7,391 bases of DNA from an uncultured Clostridiaceae bacterium. GTDB lineage: Bacteria; Bacillota; Clostridia; TANB77; CAG-508. Below the pieces are notes generated by a model that made no database searches, was not told the DNA's origin, and saw only the letters and a list, made by a program, of their open reading frames with translations. This document shows positions 1-6,720 of the stretch, in pieces. Both the position numbers and the translations under genes were made by a program. Numbering within the stretch: the first letter of the stretch is position 1; each line of letters starts with the position of its first letter. The stretch is from positions 1-7,391 of the forward strand of contig CATXTS010000100.1 in NCBI GenBank assembly GCA_958402495.1, written 5' to 3'.

Positions 1-294
1 TACTTTTGTTTTACAATCTTTTATGAGTTCCATAACCGTGTCTCTATGAAATTGGTCTTCTACAGTAGTAACATAGCCGATTGGTTTGTTTAATAGAATA
101 TACACCTTTTCTTCTTGTTTTTTTATTTTCTTTCCATCAAAGTACACTTCGTCTTTTTCTGAGTCTATTTTGCTACCTAATTCTTTTATCACTTCTCCAT
201 TAACTTGTACTCTTCCTTCTAAAATAGCTTCTTCTGCTTTTCTTCTAGAGGTGATACCTTGATTGGCTATATATTTTTGTAATCTTTCTTCCAT
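1..294 (-). CDS. RsuA/RluB-family 16S/23S rRNA pseudouridine synthase, N-terminal part (cut by window edge)
   Basis: The reading frame is open from an ATG at 294 to base 1 (98 codons) with no stop, so the C-terminal part lies outside the window. It begins MEERLQKYIANQGITSRRKA, a typical S4 RNA-binding domain start, with the S4 turn GRVQVNG at about residues 27-33. After a short linker comes ILLNKPIGYVTT (66-77), then D80 and HRDTVMEL (83-90). This is the KPxGxvtt...D...R.tV block that opens the catalytic domain of the RsuA/RluB/RluE/RluF family. The catalytic Asp (GRLD motif) would lie just beyond the edge and is not visible. Family members convert one specific uridine in 16S or 23S rRNA to pseudouridine; the target cannot be chosen from this fragment. 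The start is supported by AAAGGAA about 8 nt upstream. It lies 33 nt after the RluD-type gene and is probably cotranscribed with it. Confidence 0.9.
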   Translation of the reverse strand, partial: MEERLQKYIANQGITSRRKAEEAILEGRVQVNGEVIKELGSKIDSEKDEVYFDGKKIKKQEEKVYILLNKPIGYVTTVEDQFHRDTVMELIKDCKTKV

Positions 295-327
295 AGAGAT
301 TCCTTTCTTTTCTTTATTGGTTTTTTG

Positions 328-1266
328 TTATTTTTCTATTATTTTATAGTTTTCCAGTTGGTCTAAAATGTCTTGTAAATAGTTTGGTAGTGGTGCTTCT
401 ATTTCTATTTGCTTTCCTGTGGTTGGGTGTTTAAATGCTAGTTTTTGTGCATGTAGGCATTGTCCTTCTACTCCAAATTCATTTTTCCCATTAGAATATA
501 CCATGTCTCCTATAACCGGATGTCCTATTTGTGCCATATGGACTCTAATTTGATGGGTTCTACCAGTTTCTATCTTTACTTCTAATAAGCTATAACTAGC
601 TTCTGTTTTTTGATATCTTTTTATAACTTTAAAATGTGTAATGGCTTCTTTTCCCTCTTTGGTTACTGCCATTTTCTTTCTGTCTTTTGTGCTTCTACCA
701 ATTGGCATGTTGATAGTGGCTTCTCTTTCCGTTATCATCCCTTTTACTAAAGCTATATACGTTTTCTGTACTTCTCTATTTTTGATTTGTTCACTCATAG
801 CGATATGGGCTTTATCATTTTTGGCAACGATTAATAGACCGGAGGTATCTTTATCTAAACGATGTACTATCCCTGGTCTAATTTCTCCCCCTATGCCAGA
901 TAACCCATCTTTACATTTTGCCATAATGGCATTGACTAATGTTCCATCTGGATTGCCGTTTCCTGGATGTACGACTAACCCTTTTGGTTTGTTTACGACT
1001 AAGATATCCTTGTCTTCATACATAATTTCAATGGGAATTTCTTGTGCCTGTAAATTGGTTTCCTTTGGTGGTTTGATTTGGATAGAAATGGTATCTCCTG
1101 CTTGTACTTTATACGATGGCTTTGGCACTTTTCCGTTGACTTGAATTTGCTTGTCTTCTAAGAGTTTTTGTACCATTGCTCTAGAGATATCTTGCATTTT
1201 CTTGGAAATATAAGCATCTATTCTAATAAATTCTTCTGTTTTTTCTACTGTCCATTGTTTTTCCAT
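328..1266 (-). CDS. rluD: RluD/RluA-family 23S rRNA pseudouridine synthase
   Basis: This 312-residue protein has normal length for the RluA/RluC/RluD family, which isomerises uridines in 23S rRNA (and sometimes tRNA) in the cytoplasm. An S4 RNA-binding domain covers about residues 13-70 (AMVQKLLEDKQIQVNGK at 30-46, then the VQAGD turn). The catalytic domain starts with ILVVNKPKGLVVHPG (88-102). HRLDKDTSGLL at 135-145 is the family signature, with D138 as the catalytic Asp. TGRTHQIRVHMAQIGHP (234-250) and LHAQKLAFKHP (271-281) are the conserved C-terminal blocks. All key residues are present. AGAGAGGAAA lies upstream of the ATG. The gene is 26 nt after the histidine phosphatase. In many Firmicutes it directly follows lspA; here two genes intervene. 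The family is certain, the exact uridine target is not, and the symbol is used in the broad Firmicute sense. Confidence 0.93.
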   Translation of the reverse strand: MEKQWTVEKTEEFIRIDAYISKKMQDISRAMVQKLLEDKQIQVNGKVPKPSYKVQAGDTISIQIKPPKETNLQAQEIPIEIMYEDKDILVVNKPKGLVVHPGNGNPDGTLVNAIMAKCKDGLSGIGGEIRPGIVHRLDKDTSGLLIVAKNDKAHIAMSEQIKNREVQKTYIALVKGMITEREATINMPIGRSTKDRKKMAVTKEGKEAITHFKVIKRYQKTEASYSLLEVKIETGRTHQIRVHMAQIGHPVIGDMVYSNGKNEFGVEGQCLHAQKLAFKHPTTGKQIEIEAPLPNYLQDILDQLENYKIIEK

Positions 1267-1292
1267 CTTAATTTCCTCTCTTATATAATCTT

Positions 1293-1829
1293 CTATAATA
1301 TATATTTTTTAATCTCACAATTATCATGTGCATATATACTTAGATTTCCATCTTCTGGTATCCCATTAAAATATGCTCCAATTGCTCTACATACTCCATT
1401 ATGTGTTACAATTAAAATTTTCTTATTTGGGTATTTCTCTTTGATATCTTCTAAAAACTCCCATACCGTCTTTACAAATTCTTTAATAGGTGTCATTCCT
1501 TTTATATCAAATTTATAATTATAATTCCAATAGTGTGGATAATCAAAACTATCTTTTGGCTTTCCCTCCATTTCTCCACAGTCTCTTTCCATAATTCGTT
1601 TATCTTCTAGGACTTCTTTTTTCTTAATGTTTACAATTTCACAAGTCTCTTTTGTCCTTTTAAGTGGAGATGAAATAACAAAATCATATTCTAGATTTTT
1701 TATTTTTTCCTTTGCCTCTTGCGCTTGTTGTATACCTATTTGCGTTAGCGAGTATATTTGTTTTCTTCCTACCATGCCTTTACAAGCATTAGTCGCTGTT
1801 TGTCCATGTCTTATAACATATAATTCCAT
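1293..1829 (-). CDS. Histidine phosphatase superfamily protein (phosphoglycerate mutase-like, branch 1)
   Basis: This 178-residue protein is a compact branch-1 histidine phosphatase, a cytoplasmic enzyme class that removes phosphate through a phosphohistidine intermediate. The expected residues can be read: RHGQT at 7-11 (R7, nucleophile H8), LTQIGIQQA at 28-36, SSPLKRTKET at 53-62 (R58), E81 in MERDCGEMEG as the likely proton donor, and VTHNGVCRA at 141-149 (H143). The C-terminal HDNCEIKKY (168-176) resembles the usual end of the family. Substrate is unknown: relatives act on 3-phosphoglycerate, alpha-ribazole phosphate, fructose phosphates, nucleotides or phosphoproteins. Only 4 nt separate it from the upstream acetyltransferase stop, with GGAG 8 nt before the ATG, so the two are probably translated as a pair. 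A hand count over 1381-1620 gave 70 G+C in 240, against 89 in 240 for blocks 601-720 plus 841-960 of rluD, a weak hint of separate origin. Confidence 0.88.
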   Translation of the reverse strand: MELYVIRHGQTATNACKGMVGRKQIYSLTQIGIQQAQEAKEKIKNLEYDFVISSPLKRTKETCEIVNIKKKEVLEDKRIMERDCGEMEGKPKDSFDYPHYWNYNYKFDIKGMTPIKEFVKTVWEFLEDIKEKYPNKKILIVTHNGVCRAIGAYFNGIPEDGNLSIYAHDNCEIKKYIL

Positions 1830-1833
1830 ACTT

Positions 1834-2436
1834 TTAACTCCACTTTCTTATAAATTCATCTATATTTTTAAAGTCGTTATATCTTTCCTTTAGTTGTTCA
1901 TGGGACCAATTCCACCACTTAGTTCTTTCTATCTTTTCTATTGTCTCTTCATCAAATCTTTTCTTAATTGGGTATGCTGGTACTCCTACAACAACAGTAT
2001 AAGGTTCAACATTTTTAGTAACTACTGCTCCGCTTCCAATGATTGCTCCATTGCCTATATGTACTCCTGGCATAATAATAGCATTATGTCCTATCCAAAC
2101 ATCATTTTCTATTATGACTTTATTTTGTTTTCTCCATTGAGTTATCGTAGAGTCATTTTCCTCTGTTAATCCATAATCTTTTCCGCGATAAGTAAATCTG
2201 TGTTGTGCAATTCTAGTAAAAGCTGGATGATTTACCGCATTTATCCTAGCTCCATATGCAATAGATGCAAATTTTCCTATTTCTGAATACCAAATTTGAT
2301 TTTCTCCTCTGCATACTGCGTAATCACCTATTTCAGATTCCCTAATATTACATCTATCACCAATGTCACAATATACTCCAAAATTTGTTTTATCATCAAA
2401 AATGGTATCTTTTCCATACTGATTTTTACTATCCAT
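1834..2436 (-). CDS. Left-handed beta-helix (hexapeptide) O-acetyltransferase, phosphonate-associated/CatB-like type
   Basis: This 200-residue protein has the imperfect hexapeptide pattern of trimeric LbH acyltransferases, which transfer acetyl from acetyl-CoA. The first coil block runs from about 17 to 70 (FGVYCDIGDRCNIRESEIGDY). It is followed by the loop NAVNHPAFTRIAQHRFTYRG (about 66-85), whose NHP and HRFTYR signature I associate with the DapH/DapD/GlmU-related transferases found in phosphonate operons (the phn 'thr family'). Its histidines are likely catalytic. A second block reads IENDVWIGHNAIIMPGVHIG, then GSGAVVTKNVEPYTVVVGVPAYPIKKRF, the typical closing coil, and a helical tail with WWNWSHEQLKERYNDF. 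No C-P lyase genes are in the window, so a phosphonate role is not shown. Antibiotic (CatB/Vat-like) or sugar O-acetylation are alternatives. The start is fixed by AGGAGGT 8 nt upstream, lying in the last codons of lspA. It is paired with the phosphatase downstream. Confidence 0.88.
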   Translation of the reverse strand: MDSKNQYGKDTIFDDKTNFGVYCDIGDRCNIRESEIGDYAVCRGENQIWYSEIGKFASIAYGARINAVNHPAFTRIAQHRFTYRGKDYGLTEENDSTITQWRKQNKVIIENDVWIGHNAIIMPGVHIGNGAIIGSGAVVTKNVEPYTVVVGVPAYPIKKRFDEETIEKIERTKWWNWSHEQLKERYNDFKNIDEFIRKWS

Positions 2437-2442
2437 TTTTTA

Positions 2443-2943
2443 TTACCTCCTTTCTTCTTTCTTGGCTTGTGTTACTCCATAAACGGCAAATGAAATGATA
2501 AACAATAATAAGCCTACTACAATATAGGTGTCTGCTAAATTAAAAGCTGGAAAATTAGGTATCACAGGAGATACATCTATATAATCAATAACTGCTCTAT
2601 ATAAAATTCTATCTACTAAATTGCTAGTTCCTCCTGCTAAAATAAATGTTAATGCTACTTTCGTTCCTAGATTCATTCTACTATATTGTAAACGTAAAAA
2701 TCGAATGACAAAAGTGAGTACAACCAGTTGCATAATGATTGCTAAAAATGGATTATTTCCAGCGATTCCTAAAGCTACGCCTGTATTTTTGATATACGTT
2801 ATATGCAATATGCCTGGTAATAAGGCATACCCTTGTGTTAAATAAATACTAACATAACTTTTAGCAATTTGGTCAATTGCAAGAAGAATCGTGATAGCAA
2901 TTGCCATCACAATCCATATATTTTTTGGTTTCCCTTTTTCCAT
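2443..2943 (-). CDS. lspA: Lipoprotein signal peptidase (signal peptidase II)
   Basis: This 166-residue integral membrane aspartyl protease removes the signal peptide from prolipoproteins after diacylglyceryl modification of the lipobox cysteine; the length is standard. Four membrane segments are visible at about 10-28, 64-84, 94-108 and 139-157. The first ends in LAIDQIAKSYV (21-31), and the periplasmic-side motif is IKNTGVALGI (51-60). Conserved GGTSNLVDR at 104-112 carries D111. D120 (AVIDYID) and D138 (FNLADTYI) match the catalytic Asp pair known from crystal structures of LspA. All essential residues are present. The ATG follows AAGGGG by 6 nt, and the gene begins 20 nt after the large membrane protein gene. 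Its last codons (Arg-Arg-stop, AGG AGG TAA) also form the ribosome binding site of the next gene. Confidence 0.96.
   Translation of the reverse strand: MEKGKPKNIWIVMAIAITILLAIDQIAKSYVSIYLTQGYALLPGILHITYIKNTGVALGIAGNNPFLAIIMQLVVLTFVIRFLRLQYSRMNLGTKVALTFILAGGTSNLVDRILYRAVIDYIDVSPVIPNFPAFNLADTYIVVGLLLFIISFAVYGVTQAKKEERR
2445..2451 (-). promoter_or_regulatory. Ribosome binding site embedded in lspA stop region
   Basis: AGGAGGT on the minus strand, a near-perfect anti-16S match, is made of the last two Arg codons of lspA and the first base of its TAA. It lies 8 nt before the acetyltransferase ATG, so ribosomes finishing lspA sit on the initiation site. This decides the acetyltransferase start and suggests coupling. 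Confidence 0.8.
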
Positions 2944-2963
2944 GGTTTTCCCCTTCTTATTTT

Positions 2964-4709
2964 CTATTTTTGTCTTTCGTAAATAACAAAATGGTCATCT
3001 TTATATATTTTCTTATATTGGTCATTTCTAGATAAGAACATATTTAATTTAGCATTATTAACCACCATAACATGGGTAATTTCATATTTTTCAAATTTAT
3101 CTTCGTAATAGGTTCCTATAGAAGAAATGTTAATATAGTCTGAAAAAATATCTCTTCCTTCATAACTTCCATCTTCTTGTTTTGTTCCATTAAATTCTGG
3201 TGCATATAAATCTGCTCTGGAATCTATAAATACTGGTATTCCTCTAAATAATAAATAGCTTCCATAATTGTATTCATTATATAATTTTATGTTTTCGATA
3301 TCTAAATTCTCTAAAATCCAATCTGCTGCTTCTACTGGATAACTAGCACTATTGATAAAGTGATTATTTTTCTTTGGTTTAAATAAAGTTAAAGCAATGA
3401 TACCGATTAAAGCGATGGTTAGAATTCTTCCTATTATAGTCGTCATTAATTTGGCAAATCTTGTGCAACCATCTGGGTCATATTTTTCTGCTAAATTATT
3501 CATCAATTTAGCAAAGATGAAACAGCCAATTAAAACTAACATAGACACCTGTCTTCTAGACATAAATGCCATAAAGATTAAACCTGCTAACATGAATAAA
3601 TCTCTTAATTTGATTTTGGTATCTGTAAAAATGAGAATCACTAAGAATAAGGCTAGCACTACCATGGTGGCTTTATCATTATATAAAGTTAATGGTATAT
3701 GTTCACTAATACTTTGGGTCGTATTTCCTTGTAATGTTTTTATTAAATAAGTATAAGGCGTATCTCCAATAGGGGTTAATAATCCTGTAAAAGCACATAT
3801 TATCATTACTAAAACTAACCATTTTATAGCGTTATTTTTTTCTACTTTTATTTTATATGGATGCTCTCTTAATCTGGTAGAGCTTGTCTCTATTTTTTCC
3901 GCTTTTTCTCCTTGTTCTTTCGCATATTGTTCTAATCCTACTAATTGTGTTTTTATTTTTTCTAATTGTTTTTCATATCCTTCTTTTTGTCTATTTTCTA
4001 TTTTTTCTTGTTTCTTCTCTAAACTCTTACGTTGCTGTCTCACATACCATTTATTTAATTTGATAAGTAGGTGTTTATCTACTATCCATGCTAGGATAAA
4101 TTCTGCAATATATGGTAGGAATAAAACAAAGAAGAATGGCCATACAGCTACATGGATGTTAGCAAGTGCAATGGATAGTAATACAATACCTACTAAATAT
4201 CTCTTCTTTTTAGTAGATAAGAAATTTTCTATAAATAGAATTTCTAATACAAAAATAATATACGATACGAGTTGTGCTCTTGCTGCTATAAAATCTTTTA
4301 ACAAGTAAATAACCGCTAAAGTAATGAATAAAGATATCAGTTTATTTTTCGTTAATTTTTTGCTAGTATGATAAATTAAAATACCTAATATACAAGCTAG
4401 TAGAATGGTGGATAGATAAACAAATAGCATACCGCCATCTGCTAAACCTGTCATCTCGCCCAAATGATACACTAAATATAAACCTGTATCATAGGCCCAA
4501 TGTGGATAGGTGTAAGGCAAATCTTCATGCCACGAGAAATGATCTTGCATATCTACTCCATTTTGTGTGATTAACTCCCCTATTTTCAAAGTATAATACG
4601 TATCGTTTTGTAAGGTAATGGGTGCAATGGCAAAGCAAAGGATGATGATTACCACAATGGCTAAAATATCGAATTTTATATTTGTTTTCTTCTCTTCTAA
4701 TGTATTCAT
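2964..4709 (-). CDS. Polytopic membrane protein resembling GT-C glycosyltransferases, with cytoplasmic coiled-coil insertion
   Basis: This 581-residue protein has about ten membrane segments and probably uses a polyprenyl-phosphate-linked sugar outside the membrane; this is inferred from layout, not a firm family hit. TM1 is about 13-33. The long first outer loop has ND36TYY, then DMQDHFSW (53-60) and YPHWAYD (68-74), like the Asp-bearing first loop of GT-C enzymes. Further segments are near 92-113, 123-140, 144-163, 170-186, 190-211, 295-313, 346-362, 369-383, 387-402 and 424-443. LTPIGDTPYTYL (311-322) with SEHIPLT (335-341), and SRRQVSML (384-391), match blocks seen in such proteins. The soluble C-terminal domain (about 455-581) has the NEYNYGSYLLF...PVFIDSRADLY pattern common in this group. 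Residues 222-285 form a highly charged Lys/Glu/Gln helix, probably a cytoplasmic coiled coil. GGAGG lies upstream of the ATG. It is the first gene of the lspA-rluD unit; substrate unknown. Confidence 0.75.
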   Translation of the reverse strand: MNTLEEKKTNIKFDILAIVVIIILCFAIAPITLQNDTYYTLKIGELITQNGVDMQDHFSWHEDLPYTYPHWAYDTGLYLVYHLGEMTGLADGGMLFVYLSTILLACILGILIYHTSKKLTKNKLISLFITLAVIYLLKDFIAARAQLVSYIIFVLEILFIENFLSTKKKRYLVGIVLLSIALANIHVAVWPFFFVLFLPYIAEFILAWIVDKHLLIKLNKWYVRQQRKSLEKKQEKIENRQKEGYEKQLEKIKTQLVGLEQYAKEQGEKAEKIETSSTRLREHPYKIKVEKNNAIKWLVLVMIICAFTGLLTPIGDTPYTYLIKTLQGNTTQSISEHIPLTLYNDKATMVVLALFLVILIFTDTKIKLRDLFMLAGLIFMAFMSRRQVSMLVLIGCFIFAKLMNNLAEKYDPDGCTRFAKLMTTIIGRILTIALIGIIALTLFKPKKNNHFINSASYPVEAADWILENLDIENIKLYNEYNYGSYLLFRGIPVFIDSRADLYAPEFNGTKQEDGSYEGRDIFSDYINISSIGTYYEDKFEKYEITHVMVVNNAKLNMFLSRNDQYKKIYKDDHFVIYERQK

Positions 4710-4737
4710 AAATTCCCTCCGTTTTTTTATATAGCCT

Positions 4738-4767
4738 ATTATATACTAAAACACCTTGTATAGACAA
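4738..4767 (-). promoter_or_regulatory. Candidate promoter of the membrane protein-lspA-rluD unit
   Basis: On the minus strand TATAAT (4743-4738) is a perfect -10. TTGTCT (4767-4762) lies 18 nt upstream as a weak -35 (4 of 6). Transcription would begin near 4731, leaving about 20 nt before the GGAGG-preceded ATG at 4709. The -35 falls inside the terminator hairpin of the ATPase gene. It is read by eye and is untested. Confidence 0.55.
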
Positions 4768-4775
4768 GGTGTTTT
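4748..4775 (-). terminator. Rho-independent terminator of the cadC-cadA operon
   Basis: An 11-bp perfect inverted repeat (AAAACACCTTG / CAAGGTGTTTT) with a 6-nt loop begins 9 nt after the ATPase stop codon. Read on the minus strand, the right arm ends in TTTT and continues into AGTATATAAT, a short, interrupted U-rich tail. The orientation fits termination of the ATPase transcript. The next gene begins 39 nt beyond it and would need its own promoter. Confidence 0.82.
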
Positions 4776-4784
4776 ATAGATTTT

Positions 4785-6719
4785 CTATGCAATATCGTGT
4801 TTAGACTTTTTCATAATACGAATGGAGTTTAAAACCGTTATTAAGCTAACGCCTGTATCTGCAATAATGGCTAACCAAACTGGTGCATTTCCCATAATGC
4901 CTAGCGTTAAAATAATAGCCTTTATCACTAGTGAAAAGAAAATATTAAACTGGATAATATGCATTGTTTTCCTAGCAATTTGTATCATTTGGGGGATACT
5001 ACTTATATGGTTAGATAGCAAAATAGCATCTGCTGTACTATTGGCAATTTCAGTGGCTTCTCCCATAGAGATTCCAAAGTCTGAAACGGCTAAAACAGGG
5101 CTATCATTCATGCCATCTCCTACAAATATCACTTTTCCTGTTTCTTTTAATGCCTTTACCTTTTCTAATTTATCTTGTGGTAATAAACCTGCATACAATT
5201 GTGAGATACCCACTTGCATAGCTATTTTCTTTGCATTTTCTTCATGGTCTCCTGTTAGCATAATGACTTCTTTTATATCTACTTTTTTAAATTTCTCATC
5301 TAATTGTTTTGCATCTTCTCGTATTTGTTCTTTTAAGGTGATATAACCTTCTATTTTTCCATCTATTACTAAGTAGTTGGCATTTTGTTTTAGATTTCTA
5401 ATTTCCACTTGGTGTTTTTCTAGTAATTTCTGATTACCAAATAACACCTGTTTTTCTTCTATTTGTGCTTTTACACCATGTCCTGGAATTTCCTCGTAAT
5501 TTTCTACCTGAATTTCTATTTTTTCAGTATACTTATCCACTTCTTTTCCTATAGCTGTGGATATTGGATGGTTAGAATTCTTTTCTAATGCTTGCATGAT
5601 AGAAAGTAATTCTATCTCTTTTCTATTTCCTAAATTTACGAATTCATCTATTTCCATTTTTCCACTTTTAATCATTCCTGTTTTTTCAAAGGCTATATAT
5701 TTTGCTTTTGCTAAAGCTTCTATATGTTTAGTTCCTTTTACTAGCATGCCTTTTTTAGATATACTACCAATACTAGAAAAAAAGGCTAGTGGTACAGAGA
5801 TAACTATACTACATGGACAAGAGGCCACTAGAAAAACTAATGCTCTCATTATCCATGCTTTCCATTCTTGCGCTAAACATAATGGTGGAAAGACGGCTAA
5901 CAAAACTGCCATACCAATCACGATGGGTGTATAAATTCTAGAAAATTTAGTAATAAAAGCTTCTGTTTTCCCTTTATTATTGGTAGCTTCATAGACTAAA
6001 TCTACAATCTGTGAAGCTGTCGAATGTGCATAATCTTTTGTAACTATGCAAGTTAAACTACCTGTTAAATTTAAAGAACCCGATAATAAATCTGCCTCTT
6101 CTTCTACATAAACTGGTACACTTTCTCCTGTGATATTGGCCATATCTAAAGTAGAATTTCCTTTTAATATACGGCAATCTAAAGGTACCATTTCTCCTGG
6201 TTTTATTAAAATACGGTCTCCTATTTGTATTTGCTCTACTGCTAAAACCGATATTTCTTCTTGCTCATTTAATTTATTTGCTGTTTTGGCTTTTATTTCT
6301 ACAATACTTTTTATATTCTTATTGGAATTCTCAACTGCCTTTTCTTCTAGAAATTCACCTAATCGAAATAATAGTACTACCATACAACTTTCAGGATATT
6401 CCCCTAAAATAAAGGCTGCTATAACGGCTATGGTCATTAGTGTATCTTCTTCAAAATTTAAATGGAAAATATTTTGGATACCAGTGAATATCAATTCATA
6501 ACCTGCTAGTAATACAACTATAAAATAGATATACTTTTTATAAGGTGTTACCATTGGTAAAAAACTAATGGCAAATAAAAGGATAGAAATACCATATAAC
6601 CATTTACTAACTTTCGTGTTTTCTTCCTTTTTACTTTCTGCATGATGACAACTACACTCTCCTACGTTACAGCTTTCCATTACACGTTCTTGTTCATGAT
6701 GATGGTTATGCTTTTGCAT
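4785..6719 (-). CDS. cadA: P1B-2 type heavy-metal (Zn/Cd/Pb) ATPase with altered phosphorylation motif
   Basis: This 644-residue member of the CadA/ZntA family exports divalent soft metals from the cytosol. The P1B-2 metal-site signatures are complete: CPC-x4-S-x-P (301-310), N592-x7-K600 and D621-x-G623 after 20 residues. The actuator has TGES (197-200), the nucleotide domain has NSNHP (381-385) and GHG (413-415), and the P domain has TGD (489-491), PQDK (514-517) and GDGMNDSP (534-541). The phosphorylation site, normally DKTGTxT, reads E345-K-T-G-M-I-K351 (codon GAA at 5687-5685), so the acceptor Asp is Glu and two Thr are lost. No HMA (GMxCxxC) domain is present; a His/Cys-rich leader (HNHHH, C17, C22, C24, HH) replaces it. 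GGAGGG lies 9 nt before the ATG, within the end of the regulator gene, one base apart. Expression is expected to be metal-induced through the upstream repressor. Without phosphorylation at E345, ordinary pumping would be doubtful. Confidence 0.93.
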   Translation of the reverse strand: MQKHNHHHEQERVMESCNVGECSCHHAESKKEENTKVSKWLYGISILLFAISFLPMVTPYKKYIYFIVVLLAGYELIFTGIQNIFHLNFEEDTLMTIAVIAAFILGEYPESCMVVLLFRLGEFLEEKAVENSNKNIKSIVEIKAKTANKLNEQEEISVLAVEQIQIGDRILIKPGEMVPLDCRILKGNSTLDMANITGESVPVYVEEEADLLSGSLNLTGSLTCIVTKDYAHSTASQIVDLVYEATNNKGKTEAFITKFSRIYTPIVIGMAVLLAVFPPLCLAQEWKAWIMRALVFLVASCPCSIVISVPLAFFSSIGSISKKGMLVKGTKHIEALAKAKYIAFEKTGMIKSGKMEIDEFVNLGNRKEIELLSIMQALEKNSNHPISTAIGKEVDKYTEKIEIQVENYEEIPGHGVKAQIEEKQVLFGNQKLLEKHQVEIRNLKQNANYLVIDGKIEGYITLKEQIREDAKQLDEKFKKVDIKEVIMLTGDHEENAKKIAMQVGISQLYAGLLPQDKLEKVKALKETGKVIFVGDGMNDSPVLAVSDFGISMGEATEIANSTADAILLSNHISSIPQMIQIARKTMHIIQFNIFFSLVIKAIILTLGIMGNAPVWLAIIADTGVSLITVLNSIRIMKKSKHDIA

Positions 6720-6720
6720 A

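Noticed and set aside
641..1144. Long plus-strand open frame opposite rluD
   Set aside because: It is antisense to a gene with all RluD motifs, and its translation is a low-complexity hydrophobic shadow with no recognisable motif.
1267..1292. TATA-rich gap between the phosphatase and rluD as an internal promoter
   Set aside because: Several TATA-like hexamers occur, but part of the run encodes the phosphatase C-terminus and no matching -35 was seen. AT-richness is enough to explain it.
4525..4767. Minus-strand 80-codon frame overlapping the start of the membrane protein and the terminator
   Set aside because: It begins inside the terminator hairpin, runs out of frame through the start of a well-supported gene, and lacks protein-like features.
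4822..5346. Plus-strand open frame opposite the ATPase
   Set aside because: It mirrors the highly conserved P domain of the pump on the other strand. It has no convincing ribosome binding site or family features.
5667..5687. EKTGM as a simple sequencing error
   Set aside because: At least three separate substitutions in seven codons would be needed, with no indel or stop in the rest of the gene. It cannot be fully excluded without reads, so the check is listed in the findings.
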